This document shows, one piece after another, positions 1-7,911 of a stretch of 16,137 nucleotides of DNA (position 1 is the stretch's first letter; every line of letters begins with the position of its first letter). The notes below the pieces were generated by a model that worked only from the letters and a program-made list of their open reading frames with translations, was not told the origin of the DNA and ran no database searches. The position numbers and the translations under genes are program-made. The DNA comes from Oscillospiraceae bacterium (lineage in GTDB: Bacteria; Bacillota; Clostridia; Oscillospirales; Oscillospiraceae), in assembly GCA_020025295.1 (NCBI GenBank), contig JAHHSJ010000045.1, positions 1 to 16,137 of the forward strand, in the 5' to 3' direction.

Positions 1-1579
1 AAATATCTGTAAAGGTTCTTCCCTTTCGTTCTCCTTTTTGGATGTAAAAGTGAGTATCTGCCATAGCTGCAATCTGAGGCAAATGGGTCACGCAGAGAAT
101 TTGTTTTTGCTGCGCCACCTGAGCCATTTTCTTTGCAACCTTCACAGCAGCTCGTCCCGACACACCAGTATCCACTTCATCAAATACCAAAGTCGAAACA
201 TCATCCGACTCCGCAAGCACATTTTTTAGTGCCAGCATAATACGGGACAACTCACCGCCGGAGGCGATCCGATTGATCGGTTTCAGATCTTCGCCCACAT
301 TTGCAGACATCAAAAAACGGACCTGATCCATACCGGACGCATCCATGCCCAATTCACCGTCTTTCGGTTCAATGCAAACCTCAAAACGAACCTTCGGCAT
401 ATCCAAATCCGAAAGTTCATTCTGTATTCTGCTTTGCAATTTGAGGGCTACTTCCCTTCTGGCTGCCGTCAACTTTGCCGCCGCAGCCACAGCCTCTTTG
501 CGCTGGCGTGCAAGCTGATGCTCCAACAACTGGATATGGTCGCTGGAATATTGGATCTGTTCCAATTCATCCTTGCACTTTTGCAGATAGGAGAGCATTT
601 CCTCCACACTGCTGCCATATTTCTTGCCCAATCGGTACAATAAGTCCAATCGGCTTTCCATTTGGTCGATTTCTTCCGGAGACACATCCAATTCGCCCCG
701 CATATCCCGGCAGACTTCCAAGGCATCAAATGCTTCGTAGCGCATCTGCACCAACCGCTCGGCAATCTCTTTCAGTTTTTCTGCCTGTTCTCCTTCTTTG
801 ACACAGCGGGCTGCCTGAGTCACCGCATCTCCGGCGGCTGCCAGCAGGCTTACCGCACCTTCCTGCTCCCCAGTTCCGTCCAGAGCATATTCTGCCGATT
901 CCAATGCAGTAATCATTTTTCCTGCATTGCGCAGAACGCTCTTCTTTGCAGCAAGGATTTCATCCTCTCCGGGTTTGAGCTGTGCTCGCTCCAATTCGTC
1001 GATCTGATAGGTCAGAGTATCCATGCGGCGGGATTTTTCCGCATCATCCATCTGCAGGGCATGCATTTCCCGCCGAGTCGCCATCATCGCCTGATAACAA
1101 GAGAGATACGCCTCATGCAATGCATCAGTAGCGCCGGAGCGGTCCAGATATTCCAGATGGCACTCCTCATTCAACAGCTGCTGACCATCATGCTGACCGT
1201 GAATATTCAAAATCTGCTGGCCAAGCCCACGCAGCTGGGTCACGGTCAGAAGCCGTCCATTGACCCGGCAGATATTTTTACCATCGCCCTGAATCTCTCG
1301 TTCCAGCAGCAATTCTCCGTTTTCATCCGGACCAACCCCCATCTCCTCAAACCAATGAAGCTTGGGCAGGTCAGTGAATACCGCACTGACATAAGCAGAT
1401 TTCGCTCCGGTCCGAATCAAATCGCGGCTGGTGCGTTCGCCCAAAACCGCACTGATTGAGTCGATTACAATGGATTTACCTGCGCCCGTCTCACCCGTCA
1501 GCGCATTAAATCCTCCGCCAAAGCGAACATCCGCCACTTCAATAAGTGCAATATTTTCAATATGAAGGAGAGAAAGCAC
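1..1579 (-). CDS. recN: DNA repair protein RecN, C-terminus cut by window edge
   Basis: RecN is an SMC-like cytoplasmic ATPase that acts early in double-strand-break repair. The frame is open from a GTG at 1579 to the left edge, 526 codons, against a usual length near 550-570, so only a short C-terminal piece is missing. Visible motifs are Walker A GETGAGKS (residues 29-36), the ABC signature ASGGELSR (439-446), and Walker B with its D-loop, LVFDEVDTGVSG, around residue 467. A long, charged, coiled-coil-like middle separates the ATPase halves. The GTG start is chosen because GGGTGAT lies just upstream, directly after the argR stop, and the protein then opens with the family-like MLSLLHIENIALIE. 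It is the last visible gene of the nusB operon, 11 bases after argR, an old pairing in Firmicutes. No frameshift was seen in the stretches I checked. Confidence 0.96.
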   Translation of the reverse strand, partial: MLSLLHIENIALIEVADVRFGGGFNALTGETGAGKSIVIDSISAVLGERTSRDLIRTGAKSAYVSAVFTDLPKLHWFEEMGVGPDENGELLLEREIQGDGKNICRVNGRLLTVTQLRGLGQQILNIHGQHDGQQLLNEECHLEYLDRSGATDALHEAYLSCYQAMMATRREMHALQMDDAEKSRRMDTLTYQIDELERAQLKPGEDEILAAKKSVLRNAGKMITALESAEYALDGTGEQEGAVSLLAAAGDAVTQAARCVKEGEQAEKLKEIAERLVQMRYEAFDALEVCRDMRGELDVSPEEIDQMESRLDLLYRLGKKYGSSVEEMLSYLQKCKDELEQIQYSSDHIQLLEHQLARQRKEAVAAAAKLTAARREVALKLQSRIQNELSDLDMPKVRFEVCIEPKDGELGMDASGMDQVRFLMSANVGEDLKPINRIASGGELSRIMLALKNVLAESDDVSTLVFDEVDTGVSGRAAVKVAKKMAQVAQQKQILCVTHLPQIAAMADTHFYIQKGERKGRTFTDI

Positions 1580-1590
1580 AATATCACCCG

Positions 1591-2049
1591 TTATTTCATC
1601 ATCAAATGAATTTCACTACAAAGCTGCTCCGCAGCTTCATTCGCACGCATAATCAGAACACAGGTATCATCGCCGGCAATGGACCCCACCATATTCGGAA
1701 TGTCCATATTATCCAACGCAGATGCAGCTGCACTGGCAAGTCCGGGCATCGTCTTCAGGACAATCAGGTTCTGGGCCGCCTCAAACGACAGCACACTCTC
1801 ACGAAAAATCGTCTTCAGGCGGGCCGCAAGGTCACTCTTCCCTCGATGAAGAGACACAACATACTTGTACGTTCCGGCCTTATTCCGCTCTTTCACCAAG
1901 TGCAGTTCCTTAATATCTCTGGATATAGTCGCTTGCGTACACTTAAATCCTCGTTCTCGCAGTTTCTCCAGCAGTTCTTCCTGCACTTCCAGATCCTGTT
2001 CCTGGATCAAATTCAAAATTTCCTCTTGTCGTCGTTCCTTCGTTGACAT
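1591..2049 (-). CDS. argR: Arginine repressor ArgR
   Basis: ArgR (AhrC in Bacillus) is a hexameric, arginine-responsive DNA-binding protein that represses arginine biosynthesis and can activate catabolism. The N-terminal winged helix carries TQATISRDIKELHLVK, the recognition-helix region typical of the family. The C-terminal oligomerisation and arginine-binding domain carries VLKTMPG and GSIAGDDTCVLIM. From the ATG at 2049 the protein has 152 residues, close to the usual 149-156. An in-frame GTG at 2058 would add three residues. Both starts have a plausible ribosome binding site (AAGGTGAG before the ATG, GGAAGGA before the GTG); the ATG fits the family length better. The gene lies 10 bases after nadK and just before recN. 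No ARG box was recognised by eye in this window, so autoregulation is not shown. Confidence 0.95.
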   Translation of the reverse strand: MSTKERRQEEILNLIQEQDLEVQEELLEKLRERGFKCTQATISRDIKELHLVKERNKAGTYKYVVSLHRGKSDLAARLKTIFRESVLSFEAAQNLIVLKTMPGLASAAASALDNMDIPNMVGSIAGDDTCVLIMRANEAAEQLCSEIHLMMK

Positions 2050-2059
2050 TTGACTCACC

Positions 2060-2920
2060 TTAGATCCTTCCCAGTTTCGTCTGTAAAATCTGATAGAAAC
2101 TGCGATTGGTTAACCTTGCCAAGCTAACGCCACGCTCCAGCGCACGGATGCGTACCACATCCCCACTGGAAATCCGAATCCCTCGGCCGCCATCCACAGA
2201 CAAAAAAGCACATTTCCGATTCTGTTTTGCCATCTTGATTTCAATGACTCGATTCTTAGACAGCACAAAACTCTTCGACTGAAGCGCATGAGCGCAGATG
2301 GGCGTAACAATCAAATTCTCCGCCGTAGGCTCCACCACAGGCCCACCCGCAGAAAGCGAATAAGCCGTCGAACCTGTGGGAGTTGCCACAACCACACCGT
2401 CTCCGGACACCGAGGACACCTGTTCCCCGTCCGAGGAAACCATCAAATCCACCACACGGGCTATGGTTCCCTTGGTAATCACTGCATCATTGAGCGCCAA
2501 GTCAGTAAACACGGTTTTCCCATCTCTCAGCAGAGTGATTTCCAGCATCATCCGCTGTTCCACTTTATAATCGCCCTTGACCAGACGAGATAGCTGCCGC
2601 AGCTCACTGTGCTCCAGCTCTGCCATAAAGCCAACACTGCCCATGTTAACACCCAACACGGGAATTCCATGCTGATAGGCCAGTTTTGCGGCATGAAGCA
2701 GCGTTCCATCGCCACCAAAGCAGATCAGAATATCTGCGGTATCAATTTCGTCCTCCATCTTGGAGTAAGGCAGCGCCTTAGGCAGTTCAAAATGCGAGTC
2801 CAACTCAAACGGAAGGCAAAAACGAGTCTCGCAGCCACTGTCCGTCAAAATACGAGCTGCCGCCTGAGCCACCTTCAGTCCTCGATCCCGGTAGGGATTG
2901 GGAGAAAGGATTGCTTTCAT
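2060..2920 (-). CDS. nadK: NAD kinase
   Basis: NAD kinase phosphorylates NAD to NADP in the cytoplasm and is the only route to NADP. The 286-residue protein shows the family hallmarks in order: FGGDGTLLHAA with the GGDGT phosphate-binding motif (69-73), NMGSVGFMAE (92-101), NDAV (144-147), and the glycine-rich SGDGVVVATPTGSTAYS segment starting at 172. Length is normal for bacterial NadK. The ATG at 2920 overlaps the tlyA stop as ATGA and is preceded by GGAGGG, which supports this start and suggests translational coupling. In Bacillus subtilis nadK is elsewhere, whereas in many Clostridia it sits between tlyA and argR as here. Its place in a ten-gene operon ties NADP supply to general housekeeping expression rather than to a dedicated regulator. 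Confidence 0.96.
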   Translation of the reverse strand: MKAILSPNPYRDRGLKVAQAAARILTDSGCETRFCLPFELDSHFELPKALPYSKMEDEIDTADILICFGGDGTLLHAAKLAYQHGIPVLGVNMGSVGFMAELEHSELRQLSRLVKGDYKVEQRMMLEITLLRDGKTVFTDLALNDAVITKGTIARVVDLMVSSDGEQVSSVSGDGVVVATPTGSTAYSLSAGGPVVEPTAENLIVTPICAHALQSKSFVLSKNRVIEIKMAKQNRKCAFLSVDGGRGIRISSGDVVRIRALERGVSLARLTNRSFYQILQTKLGRI

Positions 2921-3723
2921 ACCTTTCCCTCCAATGTTTCATGAGAAGACCGAACCAATTCCTTCAAATCTACTTCCACCGAGTTTCCGCCGCCGACCGT
3001 CAGCCAGCCGAGGTACTCGATATTGCCCTCCGGGCCACGAATCGGAGAGAATGTCATGCCTCGGACAGAGAAATCAAACTCTTCCGCCTGGCGATAGAAC
3101 CGCTCCACAACCTCCAAATGGACCGCCGGATCACGGACTACGCCTTTTTTGCCCACCTTCTCCTTGCCAGCCTCAAACTGCGGCTTCACCAGACAGACCA
3201 GCTGACCGCTGTCCTTCATCAAGGGGCGAAGGGCAGGCAGGATCAGAGCAAGAGAAATAAACGAAACATCGATGGATACAAAGTCCAACGGGTCCGGAAT
3301 CTGCTCCCGATTGAGGTATCTGGCATTGGTACGCTCCATGCAGACCACTCTGGGGTCATTGCGGATTTTCCAATCCAGCTGACCGTAGCCCACATCCACA
3401 GCGTAAACCTTAGACGCACCGTTTTGCAGCATGCAATCAGAAAAACCACCGGTAGAGGCACCACAATCCATCGCAACCGCTCCCTCAAGAGAGATTGGGA
3501 AGGTCTGCATTGCCTTTTCCAGCTTCAAACCGCCACGGCTGACATATTTCAGCGTCTTGCCGCGTACCTCAACCTTTGCATCCTCCGGCACTGCGTAACC
3601 GGACTTGTCCACCTTCTGGTCATTCACATACACGATTCCGCTCATAATACAAGCCTGAGCTTTCTGGCGGGATTCTGCAAACCCAAGATCGACCAGTGTC
3701 ACATCCAAGCGTTTTCCCTTCAT
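2917..3723 (-). CDS. tlyA: TlyA family rRNA (cytidine-2'-O)-methyltransferase
   Basis: TlyA-type enzymes methylate ribose 2'-OH groups of rRNA using S-adenosylmethionine. Some relatives were first described as haemolysins, but that label should not be carried over. The 268-residue protein has an N-terminal S4 RNA-binding domain (about 3-63, starting KGKRLDVTLVDLGFAESRQ), the linker YVSRGGLKLE (60-69), and a FtsJ/RrmJ-like Rossmann fold with the SAM motif DCGASTGGFSD (86-96), DVGYGQLDW (110-118) and LVKPQFE (178-184), whose lysine is part of the usual K-D-K-E catalytic set. The ATG at 3723 overlaps the dxs stop (ATGA) and is preceded by GGAGG. The Bacillus orthologue is yqxC, which has the same dxs neighbour. 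Family assignment is firm; the exact methylated nucleotide cannot be read from the sequence. Confidence 0.93.
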   Translation of the reverse strand: MKGKRLDVTLVDLGFAESRQKAQACIMSGIVYVNDQKVDKSGYAVPEDAKVEVRGKTLKYVSRGGLKLEKAMQTFPISLEGAVAMDCGASTGGFSDCMLQNGASKVYAVDVGYGQLDWKIRNDPRVVCMERTNARYLNREQIPDPLDFVSIDVSFISLALILPALRPLMKDSGQLVCLVKPQFEAGKEKVGKKGVVRDPAVHLEVVERFYRQAEEFDFSVRGMTFSPIRGPEGNIEYLGWLTVGGGNSVEVDLKELVRSSHETLEGKV

Positions 3724-5561
3724 GCCAGAACCTCCTTTACTTTATTTACGATTGCTTCTGCATCAATTCCCAGAAGATGCCGGAGCTGATCCACACTTCC
3801 GTGACGGACAAATTCCGTTCCGGAGGTGAGCAGCACCAGATGATCCAATTCAATCCCACGATCTGCCAAGTCAAACGCAAAGCTTCTGCCCACGGAACAG
3901 GGCTGGATCACATCCTCCACCACCATCAGACAGTGGGTTTTCTCCACGCTGGCAATCAGACGTTCCGCTTTCAGCGGAATCAGGCGGTTGATTTTGACCA
4001 CTTCGCAGGAAATACCGTCCTGCTCCAGCCGGTCCGCCGCCTTCAAAATTTCCGGAATCATATTTCCGTAACCAGCCAGAGTGAACTGTGTACCCTCTCG
4101 AATCACACAATCCACCTCGGCGGATGTATTCTCCAAAAACAGAGTATCTTCGCTACCTCTGGGATAACGAACCGCCACAGGACCCTCATAGTCATAGAAG
4201 GCGCTGCGCAGCATACTGGCAAGCTCCGCATAGTTGGAAGGAGCCAGCACCGTCATATGCGGCACGGTGGACAGGAAGGCAAGATCAAAGACGCCCTGAT
4301 GCGTCTCGCCGTCCGCCCCAACCAAACCGGCACGGTCCACACCGAACACCACGTGCAAATCCTGCAGTGCCACATCGTGGAGCAGCATATCATAAGCACG
4401 CTGGAGGAAGGTGGAATAGACCGCAAACACCGGCATAAGTCCCTGCTTTGCCATGCCGGCACACATAGCCACCGCATGGCCTTCCGCAATGCCCACATCA
4501 TAGATGCGGTCCGGGAACGCCTGAGCAAAGCCATCCAGTCCGGTGCCGGTCTGCATCGCCGCTGTCACGGCACAGATACGAGGGTCCTCTGCCGCCAGTT
4601 TGGCCAGAGTCTGTCCAAACACAGCGGAATAATCCCGCTTCGGCTCACTGCACACAATACCCTTCTCCGGGTCAAAGGGGCTGACACCGTGGTAGTATTC
4701 CGGTGCATTTTGAGCCGGGAGATAGCCCATGCCCTTCACGGTACGGACATGGAGCAGCACCGGGCGATTCAGTGTATCCGCCCACTGCAAAAGCCGGGTC
4801 AGTTCCGGAATATCATGTCCATCCACCGGACCCACATACTCAAATCCCAAGTCTTCAAAGAAGGTACTGGGCAAAATACTGCCCTTGATATGGGTTTTGA
4901 TCCAGTGGGTAAAATTATAAAACTGCTTACCGCCGGGAACCGACTGCATGGCAGCACGATAGTGGCGTTTAAACCGCAGGTAGCGGGGCTTCAAATGCTG
5001 GTGCGACAGCAGACGAGCTACGCCGCCCACATTCTTCTGGATACTCATGCCGTTATCGTTCAGAATAACGATCATTTTTTCACCGCTGCTGCCCGCATCG
5101 GACAGGCCTTCGTAAGCCAGTCCACCGGTCAGCGCACCGTCACCAATCAGGGCAATGACCCGATAGTTCTCCCCCAGCTTGGTGCGAGCCCGAGCCATGC
5201 CCAACGCAACAGACACAGAGTTTGAGGCATGACCCGCAATAAATGCGTCTGTGACGCTCTCCCGGGGCTTCGGGAATCCAGACAGACCGTCCAGCTTCCG
5301 CATGGTATCCATGCGATCGGCACGACCGGTCAGCATTTTATGAGGATAGCACTGATGTCCTACATCGAACACCAGCCGATCTCGCTCAAAATCAAACACA
5401 CGATGCAGCGCAACCGTCAACTCCACCGCGCCAAGATTGGAGCCCAAATGGCCTCCCGTCTTAGACACCGTGTCCAGCAGCTGCTCTCGGATTTCAGCGC
5501 AGGCAGTTCGGCACTCTTCATCCGTCATATCTTTGAGATTTTTGCCTTTCCATTCAGACAC
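3720..5561 (-). CDS. dxs: 1-deoxy-D-xylulose-5-phosphate synthase
   Basis: DXS condenses pyruvate and glyceraldehyde-3-phosphate in a thiamine-diphosphate-dependent reaction, the first step of the MEP isoprenoid pathway. The 613-residue protein has GGHLGSNLGAVELTVALH (37-54), FDVGHQCYPHKMLTGR (65-80), the TPP/Mg motif GDGALTGG (140-147) with its downstream LNDN (167-170), and EYVGPVDGHD (241-250). The pyrimidine domain follows, with VGIAEGHAV (356-364; the glutamate is catalytic) and DRAGLVGADGETHQG (409-423). The usual GHSSTS box reads GHASNS here (110-115). The start is a GTG at 5561 with GAGGG upstream; no in-frame ATG lies nearby before residue 12. It follows ispA by 22 bases, so an early MEP step and a prenyl-chain step share one transcript, and it overlaps tlyA by four bases. 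Confidence 0.97.
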   Translation of the reverse strand: MSEWKGKNLKDMTDEECRTACAEIREQLLDTVSKTGGHLGSNLGAVELTVALHRVFDFERDRLVFDVGHQCYPHKMLTGRADRMDTMRKLDGLSGFPKPRESVTDAFIAGHASNSVSVALGMARARTKLGENYRVIALIGDGALTGGLAYEGLSDAGSSGEKMIVILNDNGMSIQKNVGGVARLLSHQHLKPRYLRFKRHYRAAMQSVPGGKQFYNFTHWIKTHIKGSILPSTFFEDLGFEYVGPVDGHDIPELTRLLQWADTLNRPVLLHVRTVKGMGYLPAQNAPEYYHGVSPFDPEKGIVCSEPKRDYSAVFGQTLAKLAAEDPRICAVTAAMQTGTGLDGFAQAFPDRIYDVGIAEGHAVAMCAGMAKQGLMPVFAVYSTFLQRAYDMLLHDVALQDLHVVFGVDRAGLVGADGETHQGVFDLAFLSTVPHMTVLAPSNYAELASMLRSAFYDYEGPVAVRYPRGSEDTLFLENTSAEVDCVIREGTQFTLAGYGNMIPEILKAADRLEQDGISCEVVKINRLIPLKAERLIASVEKTHCLMVVEDVIQPCSVGRSFAFDLADRGIELDHLVLLTSGTEFVRHGSVDQLRHLLGIDAEAIVNKVKEVLA

Positions 5562-5583
5562 AGGCTTCCCTCTCTTTTCTATC

Positions 5584-6459
5584 TTAATTCATTCTGCCGG
5601 CCAGCCAATCAGCCACAGCGCAGAGCATTTCACTGTCCGGATAGACCTCCCGCACAGCACTCTTTGCCACTTCCGTGCTTTCATGAATCTGCATTTCACA
5701 GCCTTCTTTTCCCAGAAGGTTGAAATAAGTAATTTTATGATTGGAATCATCGCTGCCCACAGGCTTTCCAAGGGCATCCGTAGTGGAAATATGATCCAGC
5801 ATATCGTCCCGAATCTGGAACGCCAGACCGATCTGAGCAGCATAGGTCCGGGCGGCAGAAAGCTGCTGCTCCGTGGCACCGCCGGCAAGCGCACCGATCA
5901 CGCAGGCACTTTCCAGCAAGGCTCCCGTCTTTTTCTCGTGGATCAGACGCAGCTGCTCCAGTGTGAGGGGTTTGCCCTCGCCTTCCGTATCCAGCACCTG
6001 TCCGGCACACATTCCGTCAGCACCCACACCACGAGCCAATTCCAAAGCTGCCGCTGCCCGAACCTCTGCCGAATAGTCGGAAGACAGGATGGTTTCAAAG
6101 GCTGCCGTCTGGAGGGCATCGCCTGCCAGCACGGCATTGGCCTCGCCAAACACCACATGGTTGGTGGGCTTGCCACGACGCAGATCGTCATTATCCATAC
6201 AGGGCAGATCATCGTGGATCAGAGAATAGGTATGGAGCATTTCCACACCGCATCCCAGCGTAAGGGCTCGATCCGCATCACCGCCGGATGCTTCGGCAAA
6301 CAGCATCGTCAGGATGGGGCGGACACGCTTTCCGCCCGCGACCAAGCTGTAAGACATGGCATCATAAAGGGTCTTCTGAGGCACATTATCCTGAAAAACC
6401 CCAGCCAGAAAGGCATCTACTTTTTTCCGCAGTTCTTCCAAACGCTCCGCAGCCATCAT
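5584..6459 (-). CDS. ispA: Farnesyl/geranylgeranyl diphosphate synthase (polyprenyl synthetase)
   Basis: The product is a trans-isoprenyl diphosphate synthase that adds isopentenyl diphosphate to allylic primers to make farnesyl and possibly geranylgeranyl diphosphate, feeding undecaprenyl and quinone synthesis. It has 291 residues. The first aspartate-rich motif, HDDLPCMDNDD (82-92), includes the two-residue insertion typical of bacterial short-chain synthases. The second is QIRDDMLD (215-222). GGKRVRP (42-48) and GKPTNH (96-101) are also present. The ATG at 6459 overlaps the xseB stop as ATGA; a second ATG at 6456 is possible and changes only one residue. Association with xseAB and dxs is the classic Firmicute arrangement. 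Chain length (C15 or C20) cannot be fixed by eye, although the residues before the first motif (Y78, S79) suit a short product. Confidence 0.93.
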   Translation of the reverse strand: MMAAERLEELRKKVDAFLAGVFQDNVPQKTLYDAMSYSLVAGGKRVRPILTMLFAEASGGDADRALTLGCGVEMLHTYSLIHDDLPCMDNDDLRRGKPTNHVVFGEANAVLAGDALQTAAFETILSSDYSAEVRAAAALELARGVGADGMCAGQVLDTEGEGKPLTLEQLRLIHEKKTGALLESACVIGALAGGATEQQLSAARTYAAQIGLAFQIRDDMLDHISTTDALGKPVGSDDSNHKITYFNLLGKEGCEMQIHESTEVAKSAVREVYPDSEMLCAVADWLAGRMN

Positions 6460-6692
6460 TCCGGACGCACCTCCATAGGAATCTCCTCCGGAGAACCGTC
6501 TGCCGACTTCATCAACTGCACCACAGACTGCTCTGCCTGATCCAGTTTTTTACCGCAGGCGGCTGCCAGCTTGGTTCCCTCTTCAAAAAGAGTCATGGAC
6601 TCATCCAAGGCAATCTCGCCCCGCTCCAGCAGGGTGACAATTTCCTCCAGACGGGCCATATCCTCTTCAAATGTTTTCTTCTTCGCTGCCAT
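6456..6692 (-). CDS. xseB: Exodeoxyribonuclease VII small subunit
   Basis: XseB is the small helical subunit that packs in several copies on XseA to form exonuclease VII, which degrades single-stranded DNA from both ends. The 78-residue protein has the whole family core: TFEEDMARLEEIVTLLERGE (7-26), LDESMTLFEEGTKLAAACGKKL (29-50), and a C-terminal coiled coil followed by a short acidic tail. Length is typical. The ATG at 6692 lies inside the end of xseA (26-base overlap) and is preceded by GAGAGGAAAC, consistent with coupled translation and tuned stoichiometry. The gene end overlaps the ispA start. Confidence 0.95.
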   Translation of the reverse strand: MAAKKKTFEEDMARLEEIVTLLERGEIALDESMTLFEEGTKLAAACGKKLDQAEQSVVQLMKSADGSPEEIPMEVRPE

Positions 6693-7911
6693 TGTTCTGT
6701 TTCCTCTCTGTCACATGACAGCTAAGTGAACCGTCACTCAGCGTCAACACCAACTGATCTCCTGTTTCAATCTGCTCCACCGAGGTAAGGACTCGTCCGT
6801 CCTCCCCTTGTGCCAGCGCATAGCCGCGGGACAACACCTTCAGGGGACTCAGCGAGTCCAACGCCGCACAGGCCGTTGCATGGCGGCGGCGATGCTGCGC
6901 TACGCTGCGTTCCAACGCATGGAGCAGCTTATCCTGCTGATAATCCAACAGCAGACGCTTATCTTTGATATAGGCGGTGGGGTCCAGCAGCACACGGCTG
7001 CTCTCCAAACGCTGGAGGTGCTGCCGCTGCAAGCGCAGTTTATCCTGCATCACCCGGCTGAGCCGCAGCTTCAGCTGGTTCAGGTGTGCGTAGACTTCCT
7101 TCTGATCCGGAACCACAACCTCCGCGCCCTTTGTAGGCGTCGCTGCTCTCAAATCTGCAACATAGTCGCTGATGGTCACATCCGGCTCATGTCCCACTGC
7201 GGAAATCACCGGGATTTCAGAGGCATAGATTTCTCTTGCCAGAGTCTCATCATTAAAGGCCCAGAGCTCCTCTATGGAGCCGCCGCCCCGTCCGATGATG
7301 ATAACATCCGCCACATTCCACCGGTTGGCGTAGCGCAAGGCTCCGGCAAGCTCGGCGGGGGCCTTTTCCCCCTGCACCCGAACCGACAGCACCAGCACCT
7401 TTGCCATAGGCCAGCGAATGCCCAGATTTCGGATCATATCCCGCACTGCGGCACTGGATGCAGAGGTAATCAGTGCCACACGATTTGGAATCTTGGGTAT
7501 CGGCTTTTTATGCGCCGGATCGAAAAGGCCTTCCTTTTCCAGCTTTTCTTTCAACTGTTCATAGGCCACATGGAGATCGCCCACGCCGTCCATCGCCATC
7601 ATGTCCACATAAAGCTGGTAGCGGCCGTCCCGTGGGAACACGGTCACACGGCCGAAGGCAACCACCTGCATTCCGTTTTTCGGCACAAAACGCAGGGACT
7701 GGGCAGCCCCTCGGAACATGACGCAACTCAGGACACCATCTGCATCCTTCAGAGAGAAGTAATGGTGTCCCGAAGGATAGCATTTATAGTTTGAAATCTC
7801 ACCCCGTACTGCCACGCTGGACAGATTGGGATCCTGATCGAACCTGTTCTTCAGGTACTGGTTGACCTGACCGACCGTCAGCACCTGTGGCTCATAGCGG
7901 CTGTCATTCAT
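6667..7911 (-). CDS. xseA: Exodeoxyribonuclease VII large subunit
   Basis: XseA is the catalytic subunit of exonuclease VII, acting on single-stranded DNA in repair. The protein has an N-terminal OB fold (about 11-107, with VRGEISNYKCYPSGHHYFSL), then the nuclease core with ITSASSAAVRD (148-158), GRGGGSIEELWAFND (207-221) and VGHEPDVTISD (239-249). A long charged helical region needed for XseB binding follows, and the end carries SRGYALAQ. With the ATG at 7911 it has 414 residues, in the range of shorter clostridial forms. An in-frame GTG at 7935 would add eight residues inside the upstream gene. The ATG is preferred because GGGAAAGA precedes it and the protein then begins near the conserved LTVGQVNQYLKNRF. 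It overlaps the upstream TsaD-like gene by eight bases and xseB by 26. Confidence 0.95.
   Translation of the reverse strand: MNDSRYEPQVLTVGQVNQYLKNRFDQDPNLSSVAVRGEISNYKCYPSGHHYFSLKDADGVLSCVMFRGAAQSLRFVPKNGMQVVAFGRVTVFPRDGRYQLYVDMMAMDGVGDLHVAYEQLKEKLEKEGLFDPAHKKPIPKIPNRVALITSASSAAVRDMIRNLGIRWPMAKVLVLSVRVQGEKAPAELAGALRYANRWNVADVIIIGRGGGSIEELWAFNDETLAREIYASEIPVISAVGHEPDVTISDYVADLRAATPTKGAEVVVPDQKEVYAHLNQLKLRLSRVMQDKLRLQRQHLQRLESSRVLLDPTAYIKDKRLLLDYQQDKLLHALERSVAQHRRRHATACAALDSLSPLKVLSRGYALAQGEDGRVLTSVEQIETGDQLVLTLSDGSLSCHVTERKQNNGSEEENI

Noticed and set aside
3696..5225. A 509-codon open frame on the plus strand opposite dxs.
   Set aside because: It lies wholly antisense to a firmly identified dxs, has no recognisable domain, is rich in H, R, Q and T as expected from reading the opposite strand, and has no suitable ribosome binding site.
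5437..6540. A 367-codon plus-strand open frame opposite ispA.
   Set aside because: Antisense shadow of ispA and the dxs start, with no protein-family features. The same holds for the long plus-strand frames at 662-1459 (opposite recN) and 6808-7794 (opposite xseA).
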